From Cyanobacteria bacterium CYA (lineage in GTDB: Bacteria; Planctomycetota; Phycisphaerae; Phycisphaerales; UBA1924): DNA of 64,000 nucleotides. Below are positions 16,439-29,197 of the stretch, one piece after another (position 1 is the stretch's first letter; each line of letters starts with the position of its first letter). Under the pieces are notes generated by a model. That model saw nothing but the letters and a program-made list of their open reading frames with translations, was not told where the DNA came from and searched no databases. The position numbers and the translations under genes were made by a program. The stretch is from positions 145,689 to 209,688 of the forward strand of contig RHKP01000011.1 in assembly GCA_008363215.1 (NCBI GenBank). The letters are read 5' to 3'.

Positions 16439-17051
16439 GCATGCGATCGGGAACGACGTATTCGTGCACGAGTCGGCGTACGTGGACGAGCCGTGCGAGA
16501 TCGGTGAAGGCACGAAGATCTGGCACTTCACGCACGTGATGAAGAATTGTCGAATCGGGCGCAAGTGCAACATCGGGCAAAACGTGGTGGTCTCGCCCGA
16601 CGTGACGATCGGCGACGGGTGCAAGATCCAGAACAACGTGTCGTTGTACACCGGGGTGGTGCTCGAGGACTTCGTGTTCTGCGGGCCTTCGATGGTGTTC
16701 ACCAACGTGGTCAATCCGCGCAGCGAGATCAACCGGCGCAACGAGTATCGGCAGACGCGCGTCGGGCGCGGCACCACCTTCGGCGCCAACTGCACGGTGG
16801 TGTGCGGGCACGACATCGGCAAGTACGCCTTTGTGGCCGCCGGCGCCGTGGTGACGAAGAACGTGCCGGACTATGCCCTGATGCTGGGCGTGCCGGCGCG
16901 GCGCGTGGGGTGGGCGTGCCGGTGCGGGGATCGGCTGCCGGCCGCGGGCGCCGGGGGCAGAACCTTCTGCTCGTCGTGCGGGAACGAATACCACGAGCAG
17001 GGCGAGAATCTCAGCCCGGTGCGCGAGGTGCAGGACCGGGTGAATCCGTGA
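16428..17051 (+). CDS. Left-handed beta-helix N-acetyltransferase (WbpD/WlbB type) with C-terminal zinc-ribbon-like tail
   Basis: 207 aa. Hexapeptide repeats run from about residue 20 to 160 (I-G-E-G-T-K-I, I-G-R-K-C-N-I-G-Q-N-V-V-V, I-G-D-G-C-K-I-Q-N-N-V-S). The block F-C-G-P-S-M-V-F-T-N-V-V-N-P-R-S and the later N-C-T-V-V-C-G-H-D-I-G are typical of WbpD-like enzymes that acetylate the 3-amino group of UDP-GlcNAc(3N)A with acetyl-CoA. After the helix, C-R-C-G and C-S-S-C-G pairs at about 167-190 form a small zinc-ribbon-like tail, which I believe also occurs in some homologues. It overlaps the dehydrogenase upstream by 11 bases. Confidence 0.88.
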   Translation: MPVEHAIGNDVFVHESAYVDEPCEIGEGTKIWHFTHVMKNCRIGRKCNIGQNVVVSPDVTIGDGCKIQNNVSLYTGVVLEDFVFCGPSMVFTNVVNPRSEINRRNEYRQTRVGRGTTFGANCTVVCGHDIGKYAFVAAGAVVTKNVPDYALMLGVPARRVGWACRCGDRLPAAGAGGRTFCSSCGNEYHEQGENLSPVREVQDRVNP

Positions 17052-17172
17052 TGATCGACGGGGCGGCGCAAGGGCCGGCCCCGGGTGTTTGAGTTGCCCG
17101 CCGCGACAGGCGGGCTTTGAGCCGGGTGCGAGACCCTGCGGTCTGCGGCGCCGGCAGAACCGGAGAAGGACG

Positions 17173-18369
17173 ATGAGTCAGAATGTCAACGTGCCGCTGC
17201 TCGACCTCAAGGCCCAGTACGCGACGATTCGCGGCCAGGTCGAGCCGGTCATGCGCAAGGTGGTCGAGGACCAGTGGTTCATCATGGGCCCAGAGGTCTC
17301 GAACCTTGAGAAGGAAATTGCCGAGTACATCGGGGTCAAGCACGCCATCGGGTGCGCGTCGGGTTCCGACGCGATCCTGCTGGCGGCCATGGCGCTGGAC
17401 ATCAGACCGGGCGACGAGGTGATCTGTCCGTCGTACACGTTTTTTGCGACCGGCGGCTCGCTGGCGCGCCTGGGTATCGTGCCGGTCTACGCCGACATTG
17501 ACCCGGTGACGTACAACATGGATCCGCAGCACGTGCATGAGGTGGCCAGGGGCTGCAAGCGACTCAAGGCGATCATGCCGGTGCACCTGTTCGGACAGTC
17601 GGTGGATATGGACGCGTTCCTGACCATCGGCGACGCGCTGGGCGTGCCGGTGATCGAGGACGCGGCTCAGGCCATCGGCACCAGGGACCGCCACGGCGTC
17701 ATGGTCGGCAGCCGCGGCGCTATCGGGTGCTTCTCGTTCTTCCCATCGAAGAATCTCGGCGGGTTCGGTGATGGGGGCATCATCACGACCAATGACGATG
17801 CGCTGGCCGCGAAGATGAGCATCCTCCGTGTGCACGGCGGGCAGCCTAAGTACTATCACTCGGTCATCGGGCTCAACTCGCGCCTGGACGCGCTGCAGGC
17901 GGCCGTACTGCGCGTCAAGTTGCGCCACCTCGAAGCCTGGCACAAGGGTCGCCATGACAACGCGACGTACTACGACCAGCAGTTCGCCAGGGCGGGCGCG
18001 AAAACGTCGGCTGTTCCGCTCCGCGAGGGCGGGCTGCCGCTGCGCACGCCCGCGCCGGTAAAGGCGCCTGAGCGCCACGTCTACAACCAGTATGTGGTCC
18101 GCGTCCCGGCCGAAATCCGCGATGAGACGCGCGAACACCTGCGGGTGAAGGGCATCGGCACGGAGATCTACTACCCCGTGCCGCTGCACATGCAGGAGTG
18201 TTTCGCGTACCTGAAGCAGAACAAGCCGGGTTCGCTGCCCGAGTCGGAGAGTGCGGCCGCCGAGACCATCGCGCTGCCGATCTATCCCGAACTGACCGGA
18301 GAGCAGAAAGAACACGTGGTCAACACGCTGGTCGCGTTCGTGCGCGAGCGGTCGACGGTGCCGGCGTAA
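17173..18369 (+). CDS. DegT/DnrJ/EryC1/StrS aminotransferase (WbpE type)
   Basis: 398 aa from the ATG at 17173, preceded by GGAGAAGGA. Typical marks are P-L-L-D-L-K-A-Q-Y at the start, C-A-S-G-S-D-A-I-L-L-A-A for PLP phosphate binding, D-A-A-Q-A-I-G, and the Schiff-base Lys193 in F-F-P-S-K-N-L-G-G-F-G-D-G-G. The enzyme would transfer an amino group from glutamate to the C3 keto group made by the upstream dehydrogenase. The 121-base gap to the acetyltransferase holds no other gene. Gene order (dehydrogenase, acetyltransferase, aminotransferase) supports a single operon. Confidence 0.9.
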   Translation: MSQNVNVPLLDLKAQYATIRGQVEPVMRKVVEDQWFIMGPEVSNLEKEIAEYIGVKHAIGCASGSDAILLAAMALDIRPGDEVICPSYTFFATGGSLARLGIVPVYADIDPVTYNMDPQHVHEVARGCKRLKAIMPVHLFGQSVDMDAFLTIGDALGVPVIEDAAQAIGTRDRHGVMVGSRGAIGCFSFFPSKNLGGFGDGGIITTNDDALAAKMSILRVHGGQPKYYHSVIGLNSRLDALQAAVLRVKLRHLEAWHKGRHDNATYYDQQFARAGAKTSAVPLREGGLPLRTPAPVKAPERHVYNQYVVRVPAEIRDETREHLRVKGIGTEIYYPVPLHMQECFAYLKQNKPGSLPESESAAAETIALPIYPELTGEQKEHVVNTLVAFVRERSTVPA

Positions 18370-18555
18370 GGAGCGGGCGGCCGAGTGTGCAGATCCTGCT
18401 CGACGCGCAGTTTCGGAAGCGGGTGGGTGCGGGCTGGCGGTCAGCCGCACGGCGGCGGTGCTGCGCGGGGTCGAACTGTGCTTCGCCCCCGCGTTGCGGG
18501 TGCATGGCGGGGGTCTGGGCGCGGGCGTGAACGGCGTCGGCGCCGGAGATGAGCG

Positions 18556-19824
18556 ATGCGCGTGCTGATCGTCAGCCCTCTCTACCCGCCGCGCCTGAGG
18601 GTGGGAGCGCTGCGCACGTTCTCGTTCGCACGCGGCTTTGCCGACGCGGGGCATGACGTGAGCGTGCTCACCACCGCCAAGCGCCCCGACCAGGGCGGCT
18701 TGCACGTGCATGACCCGCGCGTGCGCGTGGTTGAGTTGCCCTGGCGCTGCGGCCCGCTGATTGATCGGCTGCGCGCCTCGTGCGAAGTCAGCCCCGAGAT
18801 CCACGTCCCGGGGCGCGGCAAGGGCTTCCTCGGGCGCCTCAAGGAGCGCACGGGCGTCTTCAGTTCGACGCGCATGCCTGACCTGACCGACGGCTGGGTC
18901 GAGCCGGCACAGGCGTGGGGGCACGCCAACGCTCCGTTTGACGTGGTCGTCAGTTCATCCGGGCCGTACACGGCCCACCTGGTCGGGCTCGGGCTGCGCC
19001 AATGCGCCCGATGCTGGATCGCCGACTTCCGCGATCTGTGGACAGACAATCCCACTTTTCCGGGGCTTTATCCGTTCACGATGCGCGAACGCGCGCTGGA
19101 GCGGCGCGTGCTGGCGCAGGCCGACGTTGTCACCACCGTCAGCCGGCCGCTGGCTGAACAACTTGGTCGCCTCGGAGCCGGGCGGGTCGAGGTGATCTAC
19201 AACGGCCACTTCGAGCAAGAGATCGAACCCGTCCCCGGCGAGCGTGTGTTCGCCGGCGATGGGCTCCGGCGAATCGTGTACACCGGTTCGATCTATCCGC
19301 GACAGCAGGACTGCCGACAGATCTTCGCCGCGCTGGCGTTGCTGGGCGAGCAGGCCCGGCGCTTCCGGCTCGTCGCGGCCGGTCCTGCGTTGCCTTACTG
19401 GCAGGCGCTGGCCGAGGAACACGGGCTCGGGCATCTGCTGGAGCATCGCGGCGCGGTGCCGCGCCCCATGGCGCTGGCGATGCAGCGCGACGCCGACGCT
19501 CTGCTGGCGGTGGAGTTTGCCGGCGCGTCGGACGGCGTATTGAGCGGCAAGATATTCGAGTATCTGGCGTCGCAGGCCCCCATCATCGTGACAGGCCCAC
19601 GCGGGTGCGTCGGCGATCTGGTCGAACAGACCGGTCGCGGTGTCGCGGCCGAGTCGCCCGAACAGGTGCGCCAGATCCTGGCGGCGCTGCTCGAATCACG
19701 CCCCGTTGTTCACGCCCGGCGTCGCGATGACTTGATTGCCTCGTTTACGCGCGAGGCGCAGGCGGCCCGCCTGTGCCAACTTGCCGAGTCGTGTCTGGAT
19801 GTACCTGCTGTTCAGGCTTTGTAG
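18556..19824 (+). CDS. Glycosyltransferase, GT4-like
   Basis: 422 aa with the two-Rossmann GT-B layout. The start M-R-V-L-I-V-S-P-L-Y-P-P-R-x-x-V-G-A-L-R-T and the C-terminal G-S-I-Y-P-R-Q-Q-D and L-S-G-K-I-F-E-Y-L-A-S blocks (nucleotide-sugar binding Glu) fit GT4 retaining enzymes. It probably adds a sugar to a surface glycan in the cytoplasm at the inner membrane. The 186 bases upstream hold no gene. It ends 13 bases inside the convergent nucleotide-sugar dehydrogenase. Confidence 0.85.
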   Translation: MRVLIVSPLYPPRLRVGALRTFSFARGFADAGHDVSVLTTAKRPDQGGLHVHDPRVRVVELPWRCGPLIDRLRASCEVSPEIHVPGRGKGFLGRLKERTGVFSSTRMPDLTDGWVEPAQAWGHANAPFDVVVSSSGPYTAHLVGLGLRQCARCWIADFRDLWTDNPTFPGLYPFTMRERALERRVLAQADVVTTVSRPLAEQLGRLGAGRVEVIYNGHFEQEIEPVPGERVFAGDGLRRIVYTGSIYPRQQDCRQIFAALALLGEQARRFRLVAAGPALPYWQALAEEHGLGHLLEHRGAVPRPMALAMQRDADALLAVEFAGASDGVLSGKIFEYLASQAPIIVTGPRGCVGDLVEQTGRGVAAESPEQVRQILAALLESRPVVHARRRDDLIASFTREAQAARLCQLAESCLDVPAVQAL

Positions 19825-21185
19825 ATCACGGCTCTGGGTTCGTGCACGTTGGCCATCGCGTTGCGCGTGTCGACAACCAGCCGCGCCTCGCGTCCCACCA
19901 GGTCGTAGTCGACGCGGTCGTGGTCGGTGATGATGAGCACACAGTCGGCCTGGCGGAGTTCGTCAGGCGTCAGCGCCACGCTGCGCAGGTCGATCTGGTG
20001 GCGGCGCATCTCCGGGAATGCCGGCACATGCGGATCGTGGTAGCGGATGTGCGCGCCGTGGTGTACCAGTTGCTCGATGATCTCGGCCGCAGGCGACTCG
20101 CGCACATCGTCCACGTTCGGCTTGTACGCGATGCCCAGCACCAGCACGCGCGCCCCCCGCACCGGCTTGGGCACCCGGTTGAGCGCCTCGGCCACGCGAG
20201 ACACGACATACGACGGCATCTGCGAGTTGATCTCGCCGGCCAGTTCGATGAACTTGGTCGCGTACCCGGTCTCCTTGGCCTTCCACGTCAGGTAGAACGG
20301 GTCGATCGGAATGCAGTGTCCGCCCAGCCCGGGTCCGGGGTAGAAGGCCTGGAAACCGAACGGTTTGGTCGCAGCCGCCGCGATCACCTTCCACACATCG
20401 ATGCCCAGGCGGTCGAAGATGATCTTCAGTTCATTGACCAGGGCGATGTTGACCGCGCGGTAGATGTTTTCGAGCAGTTTGGCGGCCTCGGCGATTTCAG
20501 CCGAGTCGACCCGATGCACGTGCTGGATGACGCGCGTGTAGAAGGCCATCGCCAGTTCGGTGCTCCTTTCGTCCACACCGCCGACCAGTTTGGGAATCTG
20601 GCTGGTGGACACGCCGATGCGCCCGGGGTCTTCGCGTTCGGGGCTGTACGCGAGGAAGAAGTCCACGCCGCAGCGCAGCCCCGTCCTTTCGAGGATCGGC
20701 TGCATTTCGTCGCGCGTCGTGCCGGGATAGGTGGTGCTCTCAAGCACGACCAGTTGTCCGCGGCGCAGCGCCCGGGCCGCCAGTTCTGTGCTCCGCAGCA
20801 CGAAACTCAGGTCCGGCTCACGATGACGCCCCAGCGGCGTGGGCACGCACAGGATGATGACATCGGCCTGCTTGAGGTCGGCTTCATCGGCGGTCGGTTG
20901 GAAGCGAGGTGAGCCGCAGATGGCGCTGGTCAGTTCGTCACCCAGGTGCTTGAGATAACTCTCGCCGCGCTTGAGTTTCTCCACCTTCGTCGCGTCCACG
21001 TCGAAGCCGATCACGGGGTATCCCGCGTCGTGAATCGCTTTGACGAGGGGAAGACCGACGTAGCCCAGTCCGACCACGCCGATCACGGCCGTGCGAGACT
21101 CCAACTTGGATAGGAGCATCGTGAAAGTGTCCAAAGAGGCCTTGGATTCGATCTCCGACCCGGTGCCGGTGGTGGTTTGAATCAT
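19812..21185 (-). CDS. UDP-glucose/GDP-mannose dehydrogenase family protein, probable UDP-GlcNAc 6-dehydrogenase (WbpA type)
   Basis: 457 aa from the ATG at 21185. It has G-V-V-G-L-G-Y-V-G-L-P-L for NAD, C-V-P-T-P-L, the central helix S-A-E-I-A-E-A-A-K-L-L-E-N-I-Y-R with the active-site Lys/Asn, and the catalytic Cys in P-G-P-G-L-G-G-H-C-I-P-I-D-P. The C-terminal domain G-I-A-Y-K-P-N-V-D-D-V-R-E-S-P is also typical. WbpA-like enzymes oxidise UDP-GlcNAc at C6 twice, giving the substrate of WbpB. It is convergent with the glycosyltransferase and lies apart from the other three pathway genes, which are on the opposite strand. Confidence 0.88.
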   Translation of the reverse strand: MIQTTTGTGSEIESKASLDTFTMLLSKLESRTAVIGVVGLGYVGLPLVKAIHDAGYPVIGFDVDATKVEKLKRGESYLKHLGDELTSAICGSPRFQPTADEADLKQADVIILCVPTPLGRHREPDLSFVLRSTELAARALRRGQLVVLESTTYPGTTRDEMQPILERTGLRCGVDFFLAYSPEREDPGRIGVSTSQIPKLVGGVDERSTELAMAFYTRVIQHVHRVDSAEIAEAAKLLENIYRAVNIALVNELKIIFDRLGIDVWKVIAAAATKPFGFQAFYPGPGLGGHCIPIDPFYLTWKAKETGYATKFIELAGEINSQMPSYVVSRVAEALNRVPKPVRGARVLVLGIAYKPNVDDVRESPAAEIIEQLVHHGAHIRYHDPHVPAFPEMRRHQIDLRSVALTPDELRQADCVLIITDHDRVDYDLVGREARLVVDTRNAMANVHEPRAVIYKA

Positions 21186-21324
21186 GCTTTGTTCCCGTGC
21201 GTTCGTGAGAGAGGTTGGTATTGTACCGGGCTGCCGGGCCGAGGCCGCACGCATGCACGGGTCAGCCGGAGCGTAGGATCGAGACCGGGCTGCAGACCCC
21301 TGAGCCCAGACGAGACCTGCCTGC

Positions 21325-23148
21325 ATGGACGATTTCTGGATTTTGGCGCGACGGGTGCTGCGATACCGGGGGCTGCTGGCCGCTGCCGTGCTCGCGGCGA
21401 TCGTGTCGGCCGGAGGACTGGGCGTCGGCATCGTCGGCGTGGGGCCCATCCTCGAAATCGTGCTTGAAGAGGGGAGATCGCTGCCCGAGATTGCCGCTCA
21501 GTTCAACCAGCACGCGCTGGTGGGCGGGCGCATCCCGCAGGCGTGGATAGACGCGCTGCCCGCAGGAAAGTTCACCGCCGTGCTGTGGATCGTGCTGGCG
21601 CTGGGCGTTCTGACGCTGGTCGGGGCTGCAGCCAACTTCTTCCATGCCTATTTCTCCCTGACGATTGTGGAACGGACCATTGCGCGCCTGCGCCGCGAAC
21701 TGTTCGCCGGGGTCGTGCACCAGCCGCTGTGGACGCTGGCCAGAGGCGGCTCTTCGGATGCGATCAGCCGGATCGTCAACGACCCGCAAGCCCTGGGCAT
21801 GGGCCTGACCGCACTTCTGTCCAAGGCGACGGCCCAGTTGACCAAGGGGTTTGCGGCGCTGGTGGCTGCATTTGTCATCGACTGGCGGCTGACGCTGGTT
21901 TCGCTCATCGTGGCGCCGTTGCTGTACACGGTGATCCACAAACTGGGCAAGCGCATTCGGCGCGCCGCACGCGCGGCGCTGGTCAGTCAGGCGGAGTTGT
22001 ACGGGTCGGCGGCCGAGGCGATCCAGGGTCTGCGCGTGGTCAAGGTGCACACCAACGAGCGCTATGAGTGCGGACGCTTTCATCGCATCAACAAGCGCGT
22101 GCTGGCCGAGTTGCTCCGCGTGCGCTACGCCCGTTCGCTGGCCAGCCCGCTGGTGGAGGTGCTGGCCATCTTCTCGCTGGGCGTGCTGAGTTTGGTGGCC
22201 ATCAAGGCGATCGAGGACGGAGAACTCGACCCGTCAGACTTCATCCTGTCGCTCGGGGCGCTCGGGGTGGCCGGGGCCTCGCTCAAACCGCTGACGGGCC
22301 TGATGACCGACATTCAACAGTCCGCCGGTGCGGCCGCCCGCATCCGGCAGATGCTGGGAGTCCAGTCCGAACAGCCCGACGCCAAGTCGCGTCCGCGCCT
22401 GCCACGGCATCAGCGATCGATCCGTTTCGAGAACGTGCGGATGCGGTACCCCAACACCGATCACCCGGCCATCGACGGCGTGAGCATCGAGATTCCGCAC
22501 GGACAGACTGTCGCGTTCGTCGGACCCAACGGATGCGGGAAGACCAGCCTGTTGTCGCTGGTGCCGCGGCTGTTCGATCCTTGCGAAGGACGCGTGCTGG
22601 TGGACGACGTCGACGTGAGCACGGTGAATCTTCGCTCGCTGCGCCAGCAGATCGGCGTGGTGACGCAGGAGACGGTGCTGTTCCGCCAGAGCGTGCGTGA
22701 CAACATCGCGTACGGAGCCGGCGGGATGAGCCAGGAGAGGATCATCGATGCGGCGAGGCGGGCGCACGCCCACGCGTTCATCGCCGCGCTGCCGCAGGGT
22801 TATGACACGGTGCTGGGCGATCAGGGATCGACGCTGTCGGGCGGGCAGCGGCAGCGCATCGCCATCGCGCGGGCCATCTTGCGCGACCCGGCGATCCTGA
22901 TTCTCGACGAAGCGACGAGCATGATCGACGCCGAGAGTGAGTCGGCCATTTCGCAGGCCCTCGCGGGCTTCTCGTGCGGGCGGACGTGCCTGATCGTGGC
23001 GCACCGGCTGAGCACGGTGGTCAGCGCCGCCCGCATTGTGGTGATGGACGCCGGGCGCATAGTCGACCAGGGCACACACGCCGAGTTGATGAGTCGCTGC
23101 GGGTTGTATCAGCAACTCGTGCAGCACCAGACGCCGGGGCTTGGGTGA
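21325..23148 (+). CDS. ABC transporter, fused permease and ATPase (MsbA-like exporter)
   Basis: 607 aa. The N-terminal membrane domain (about 1-340) has six hydrophobic segments. The ATPase domain follows: Walker A G-P-N-G-C-G-K-T-S near residue 401, the Q loop in V-V-T-Q-E-T-V-L-F, signature L-S-G-G-Q-R-Q-R-I-A-I-A near 503, Walker B I-L-I-L-D-E-A-T-S, and the H loop A-H-R-L-S-T-V. Half-transporters of this type work as homodimers exporting lipid A, glycolipids or peptides. The neighbourhood suggests a lipid-linked glycan as cargo, as inference only. It is divergent from the nucleotide-sugar dehydrogenase, with a 139-base shared promoter region. Confidence 0.9.
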   Translation: MDDFWILARRVLRYRGLLAAAVLAAIVSAGGLGVGIVGVGPILEIVLEEGRSLPEIAAQFNQHALVGGRIPQAWIDALPAGKFTAVLWIVLALGVLTLVGAAANFFHAYFSLTIVERTIARLRRELFAGVVHQPLWTLARGGSSDAISRIVNDPQALGMGLTALLSKATAQLTKGFAALVAAFVIDWRLTLVSLIVAPLLYTVIHKLGKRIRRAARAALVSQAELYGSAAEAIQGLRVVKVHTNERYECGRFHRINKRVLAELLRVRYARSLASPLVEVLAIFSLGVLSLVAIKAIEDGELDPSDFILSLGALGVAGASLKPLTGLMTDIQQSAGAAARIRQMLGVQSEQPDAKSRPRLPRHQRSIRFENVRMRYPNTDHPAIDGVSIEIPHGQTVAFVGPNGCGKTSLLSLVPRLFDPCEGRVLVDDVDVSTVNLRSLRQQIGVVTQETVLFRQSVRDNIAYGAGGMSQERIIDAARRAHAHAFIAALPQGYDTVLGDQGSTLSGGQRQRIAIARAILRDPAILILDEATSMIDAESESAISQALAGFSCGRTCLIVAHRLSTVVSAARIVVMDAGRIVDQGTHAELMSRCGLYQQLVQHQTPGLG

Positions 23149-23303
23149 GCGGGTGTCTTGAACCACAGAACGCTCGAAGTTTTGCAGAGTTGTGCGGAGT
23201 GGGGGGAATCGACTTTGAGTTTCGCCCAGTGCCCGGTGCCCCCGTTGCACTCCATTCGTTCAAGACCCGTGTATGACTCGGTGCTCTCTGAGCGTTCTGT
23301 GGT

Positions 23304-24008
23304 TCAAAGGTCTTCCAATGATCCGAGCAGCGCGCAGGACGGCTCGATGAGGTCGATGGTCGTGAGCGCGTGCGACAGATCGCGCACGGGCAGCCAGCGG
23401 AAGCCGTCGTATTCCCAGTTGAGTGCCGTCGGGTTGACCTTGCCTGAGATGTGAATCCGGAAGACGACGTCGACGCTGGGCGCCGCCGGGTCATGGCACA
23501 GCGCCAGGGCGCTTGCGTCAAGCCAGGGAATCGTCAATCCGAGTTCCTCTTCCACCTCTCGACGCAAGTGCTCGCGCAGGTCGTCGAGCGTGAGTTGGCA
23601 GACCCCAACGGGCGGCGCGTCAACCCCGCCCGACGGCGCCAGTTCCCAGCGGCCGGAATACAGCCGCGTGTCGCGCCCGCGCCGCGCCAGCAGCACGCAG
23701 CGCTCCGCACCCTGACCACAGGTCAGAAGTCCCGTCACGCCCAGTTGCGTTACGCCCGTGCGGACCTGCGGCTGCACGGCCAGGAACCGATACGGGTTCA
23801 CGCACGCGGTGATGACGGCCGTGCGTTCGTCAAAGCAGTGAAACGAGAGCGTGCGACCATCGAAGAGTCGGGGGTTGCCGGTCAGCATCTGCGTCCAGCG
23901 TTCCTGCACCGCTGCTTCGAGCCCGGGTGCCAGCGCAGGCGACTCGATGATCTCCACACGCAATCGCCCGGCATTGGCACCCAGTGGAAGCACCTGGCAG
24001 GCGATCAC
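23304..24008 (-). CDS. Nudix-like hydrolase with an altered Nudix box
   Basis: 234 aa from a GTG at 24008. Residues 1-95 are an N-terminal domain without known motif; about 96-225 have the Nudix fold: a first strand V-T-G-L-L, W-E-L-A-P-S-G-G-V-D and then, after a short insertion, R-E-V-E-E-E-L-G-L, the helix of the Nudix box. The usual G-x5-E spacing is lengthened by the insertion, but the metal-binding R-E-x-x-E-E core is kept. Substrate unknown (nucleoside diphosphate linked to another group). The start codon lies inside the tail of the M28 peptidase frame; see that entry. Confidence 0.72.
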   Translation of the reverse strand: MIACQVLPLGANAGRLRVEIIESPALAPGLEAAVQERWTQMLTGNPRLFDGRTLSFHCFDERTAVITACVNPYRFLAVQPQVRTGVTQLGVTGLLTCGQGAERCVLLARRGRDTRLYSGRWELAPSGGVDAPPVGVCQLTLDDLREHLRREVEEELGLTIPWLDASALALCHDPAAPSVDVVFRIHISGKVNPTALNWEYDGFRWLPVRDLSHALTTIDLIEPSCALLGSLEDL

Positions 24009-25935
24009 TCGTTGTCCTCAACTCGATGGACACAGTGTCGCCGGGCTTGTGTTCCAGCAGCAGCGGCATCCAGTCCTCCGGGCCGGTGACCGGTTTGCCG
24101 TTCCACGAGGTGATGCGATCACCCGGTTGCAGCCCCGCCGCGGCGGCCGGCGAGCCGTCGATCACGCGGCTGACCAGCATACCCCGGTCCGATGCACCGG
24201 CGCTGGGCACGATGCCCGAACGCACCTTCTGGTTCTTGTCGGCCTCATCCTTGGGCCGCCCGCGCGTCTTCCCGGTCCACGCGGGTCGCTCCAGCGAGAT
24301 GGCCGCGTCAAAGGCGATGCGCGCAACCAGTTGCGCGATCTCCGCGCCGCCGTGTTCGTCCAGCAGGTCGGGGGTGTCGTAGGGCGTGTGATACTCCTCG
24401 TGCAGCCCGGTGAAGAAGAACACCGACGGCACGCCCTTGTCGAGAAAGGACGCGTGGTCGGAGCGGTCCATGCCGATCGAGTCGAGCGGGCGGGCATCGA
24501 GTCCCGATTCCGCCACGCGGGGCTCGATCAGGTCGGGCAGTTGCTTGCCCGACTCCATGCCGCCGATCTCCAGCCCGGAAGTGGCGCAACGCCCGATCAT
24601 GTCCATGTTGAGCATCAGCACGTGCTGCTCGATCGGCGCGATCGGGTGCTCGACGTAGTGCAGCGAGCCCTTCATACCCATTTCCTCGGCCGTGAAGGCG
24701 AGAAAGAGTATCGATCGCGCCGCCTGACCCTCGGGCAGTTCGTCGTAGCGCCTGGAAAGCTGTTCGGCGCACAGGAGCAGCCCGGCGACGCCCGAGGCGT
24801 TGTCATCGGCCCCGGGGTGAACCTCACCCGTCCGGCTTTCGCCGGGTGTGCCCGGCCCCGGTAGGCCGGGTTCACGCCGCCCGAGATGGTCGTAGTGCGC
24901 ACCGATGACGATGAACTCGCCCGCCAGCGCCCCACGCCCGGTCAACACCGCGCCCACGTTGTCCGAAGTCAGCGTTCGCGCCTGCACCGACGTCTGCACC
25001 ACGCTCGTCACGCCTTCGAGGTTCACCACCACGCCCTGCCTGTTGGCCAACCGGTAGAACTCCAAGAGCCCCCGATTCTGCGGGTCACCGGCGTGCAGCA
25101 CCTCGTCGGCGATCGCGCCCGGCAGGTACACCACGGGCACGTCGAACGGCTCCATCTGTTCGCGCACCGGGTCAGGCGTCGGGCGGTCCAACTCATCGAG
25201 GTCCGGCGGTGTGACGACCAGCACGGCCTTGGCGCCCCGACGCGTCACCGCGTTGATCTTCCGGTGCAACGGGGCCGCAAAACTCCAACCCTCGTCAGAC
25301 CACAAACTTCGCCCCAGTTCGTCCATCGGCTCGTGGCTGAGCATGAGCACGACGCGGTCCGTAAAGTCCTCCGCCCCCGCAAAGCCAAGATAATTCCCGC
25401 CACCCGTCACGATGGCATATCCCGCAAAGGTGCACGCCCCGCTGAAGCCCGCACTGCCGCTGTAGGGCGATACCACCGCGTCGGGCACCACCAGTACCCG
25501 CCCCTGCGGGAGCGCGAAGGAGACATGGGACTGGAGCGTGTCCACCTGCTCGCCCACCACGAGAGGCTGGCGGTACGGCGTCAGGGCAACCAGCCCCTCT
25601 GCGGGCGCCGCCTGCTCGAAGGCCGGTTCCAATCCCAGGCCCAGCAACGCATCCTCGATGTAGTCGGCCGCCTCGTCGGCGCCGGCGGTGCCGGGCGCCC
25701 GGCCCTCCCGTTGCGGGTCGGCCAGCCAGTTGGCGTGGCGTGCAAACGTCTGCGGCAGTTCGGCGATCTCCATCGCCTGCCGCTCGGCCCGTTCCTGCTC
25801 GCGGATGCGTCGTTCGGTGCGCGCTCGGCGGACGTCGGCATTCCGGGGCTGCTCCTGACGGGCAAATGCGCCGGGAACAGGCATCACCCCGCCCAGCAAT
25901 GCCGCCGCGAAGATCCACAGGCATTTGCGTGTCAT
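23830..25935 (-). CDS. Exported M28 family metallopeptidase with PDZ domain, 3' end doubtful
   Basis: The open frame encodes 701 aa from the ATG at 25935. After a signal peptide (ends near A-F-A-R-Q) and a PA-type insert, the M28 domain has [32 protein letters not shown], and a late H in E-E-Y-H-T-P-Y-D-T: the ligands for two zinc ions. A PDZ domain covers about residues 575-645 ([17 protein letters not shown]). After [11 protein letters not shown], at about 24015, the frame runs 60 more codons through the Nudix gene with no PDZ-like sequence. One extra base there would end the protein at a TGA at 24005-24007, overlapping the Nudix GTG. Either an indel or an odd tail. Confidence 0.82.
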   Translation of the reverse strand: MTRKCLWIFAAALLGGVMPVPGAFARQEQPRNADVRRARTERRIREQERAERQAMEIAELPQTFARHANWLADPQREGRAPGTAGADEAADYIEDALLGLGLEPAFEQAAPAEGLVALTPYRQPLVVGEQVDTLQSHVSFALPQGRVLVVPDAVVSPYSGSAGFSGACTFAGYAIVTGGGNYLGFAGAEDFTDRVVLMLSHEPMDELGRSLWSDEGWSFAAPLHRKINAVTRRGAKAVLVVTPPDLDELDRPTPDPVREQMEPFDVPVVYLPGAIADEVLHAGDPQNRGLLEFYRLANRQGVVVNLEGVTSVVQTSVQARTLTSDNVGAVLTGRGALAGEFIVIGAHYDHLGRREPGLPGPGTPGESRTGEVHPGADDNASGVAGLLLCAEQLSRRYDELPEGQAARSILFLAFTAEEMGMKGSLHYVEHPIAPIEQHVLMLNMDMIGRCATSGLEIGGMESGKQLPDLIEPRVAESGLDARPLDSIGMDRSDHASFLDKGVPSVFFFTGLHEEYHTPYDTPDLLDEHGGAEIAQLVARIAFDAAISLERPAWTGKTRGRPKDEADKNQKVRSGIVPSAGASDRGMLVSRVIDGSPAAAAGLQPGDRITSWNGKPVTGPEDWMPLLLEHKPGDTVSIELRTTSDRLPGASTGCQCRAIACGDHRVACAGTRARSSGAGTLDADADRQPPTLRWSHALVSLL

Positions 25936-26029
25936 GCGTGCAGTGTACAGGAGAACTGGTGGGGTTCGGCGCGGCGCTCTCCTACAGTTCCCTTCCGGAT
26001 CAAACTCCGGAGTACAGGACCAGCCACGC

Positions 26030-28930
<2,901 letters not shown>

Positions 28931-29197
28931 ACCGCCTTCGTCCGCGTCTGACTGACCCGCGCTCGGGTCCGTGCTCGTGCGGCAACTCTGTCATCCGGGT
29001 TGCCGCTCTTGTCTGGTTCGGGGGTCCGACGTCAGCAGCGTTCAAAGCCGGACATTGCGGGCACGATTCGGCTGTCAGAGCAGCATACCGCTCGCTCGCG
29101 CCAAGCCCTCTGATGACCCCCGCTTCGTGCCTTCGTGTCCGCTCCCTTGCTGGCGCTTCGGGCTCGTAAACTCCGCTCCGTCTTGCCGTCTCTTCCC

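Noticed and set aside
18370..18555. Possible small gene between the aminotransferase and the glycosyltransferase
   Set aside because: Short frames only, no ribosome site or motif; left as spacer.
29140..29175. Segment CTTGCTGGCGCTTCGGGCTCGTA as a dispersed planctomycete repeat
   Set aside because: Only one copy was found in the window, so repeat status cannot be supported from this sequence.
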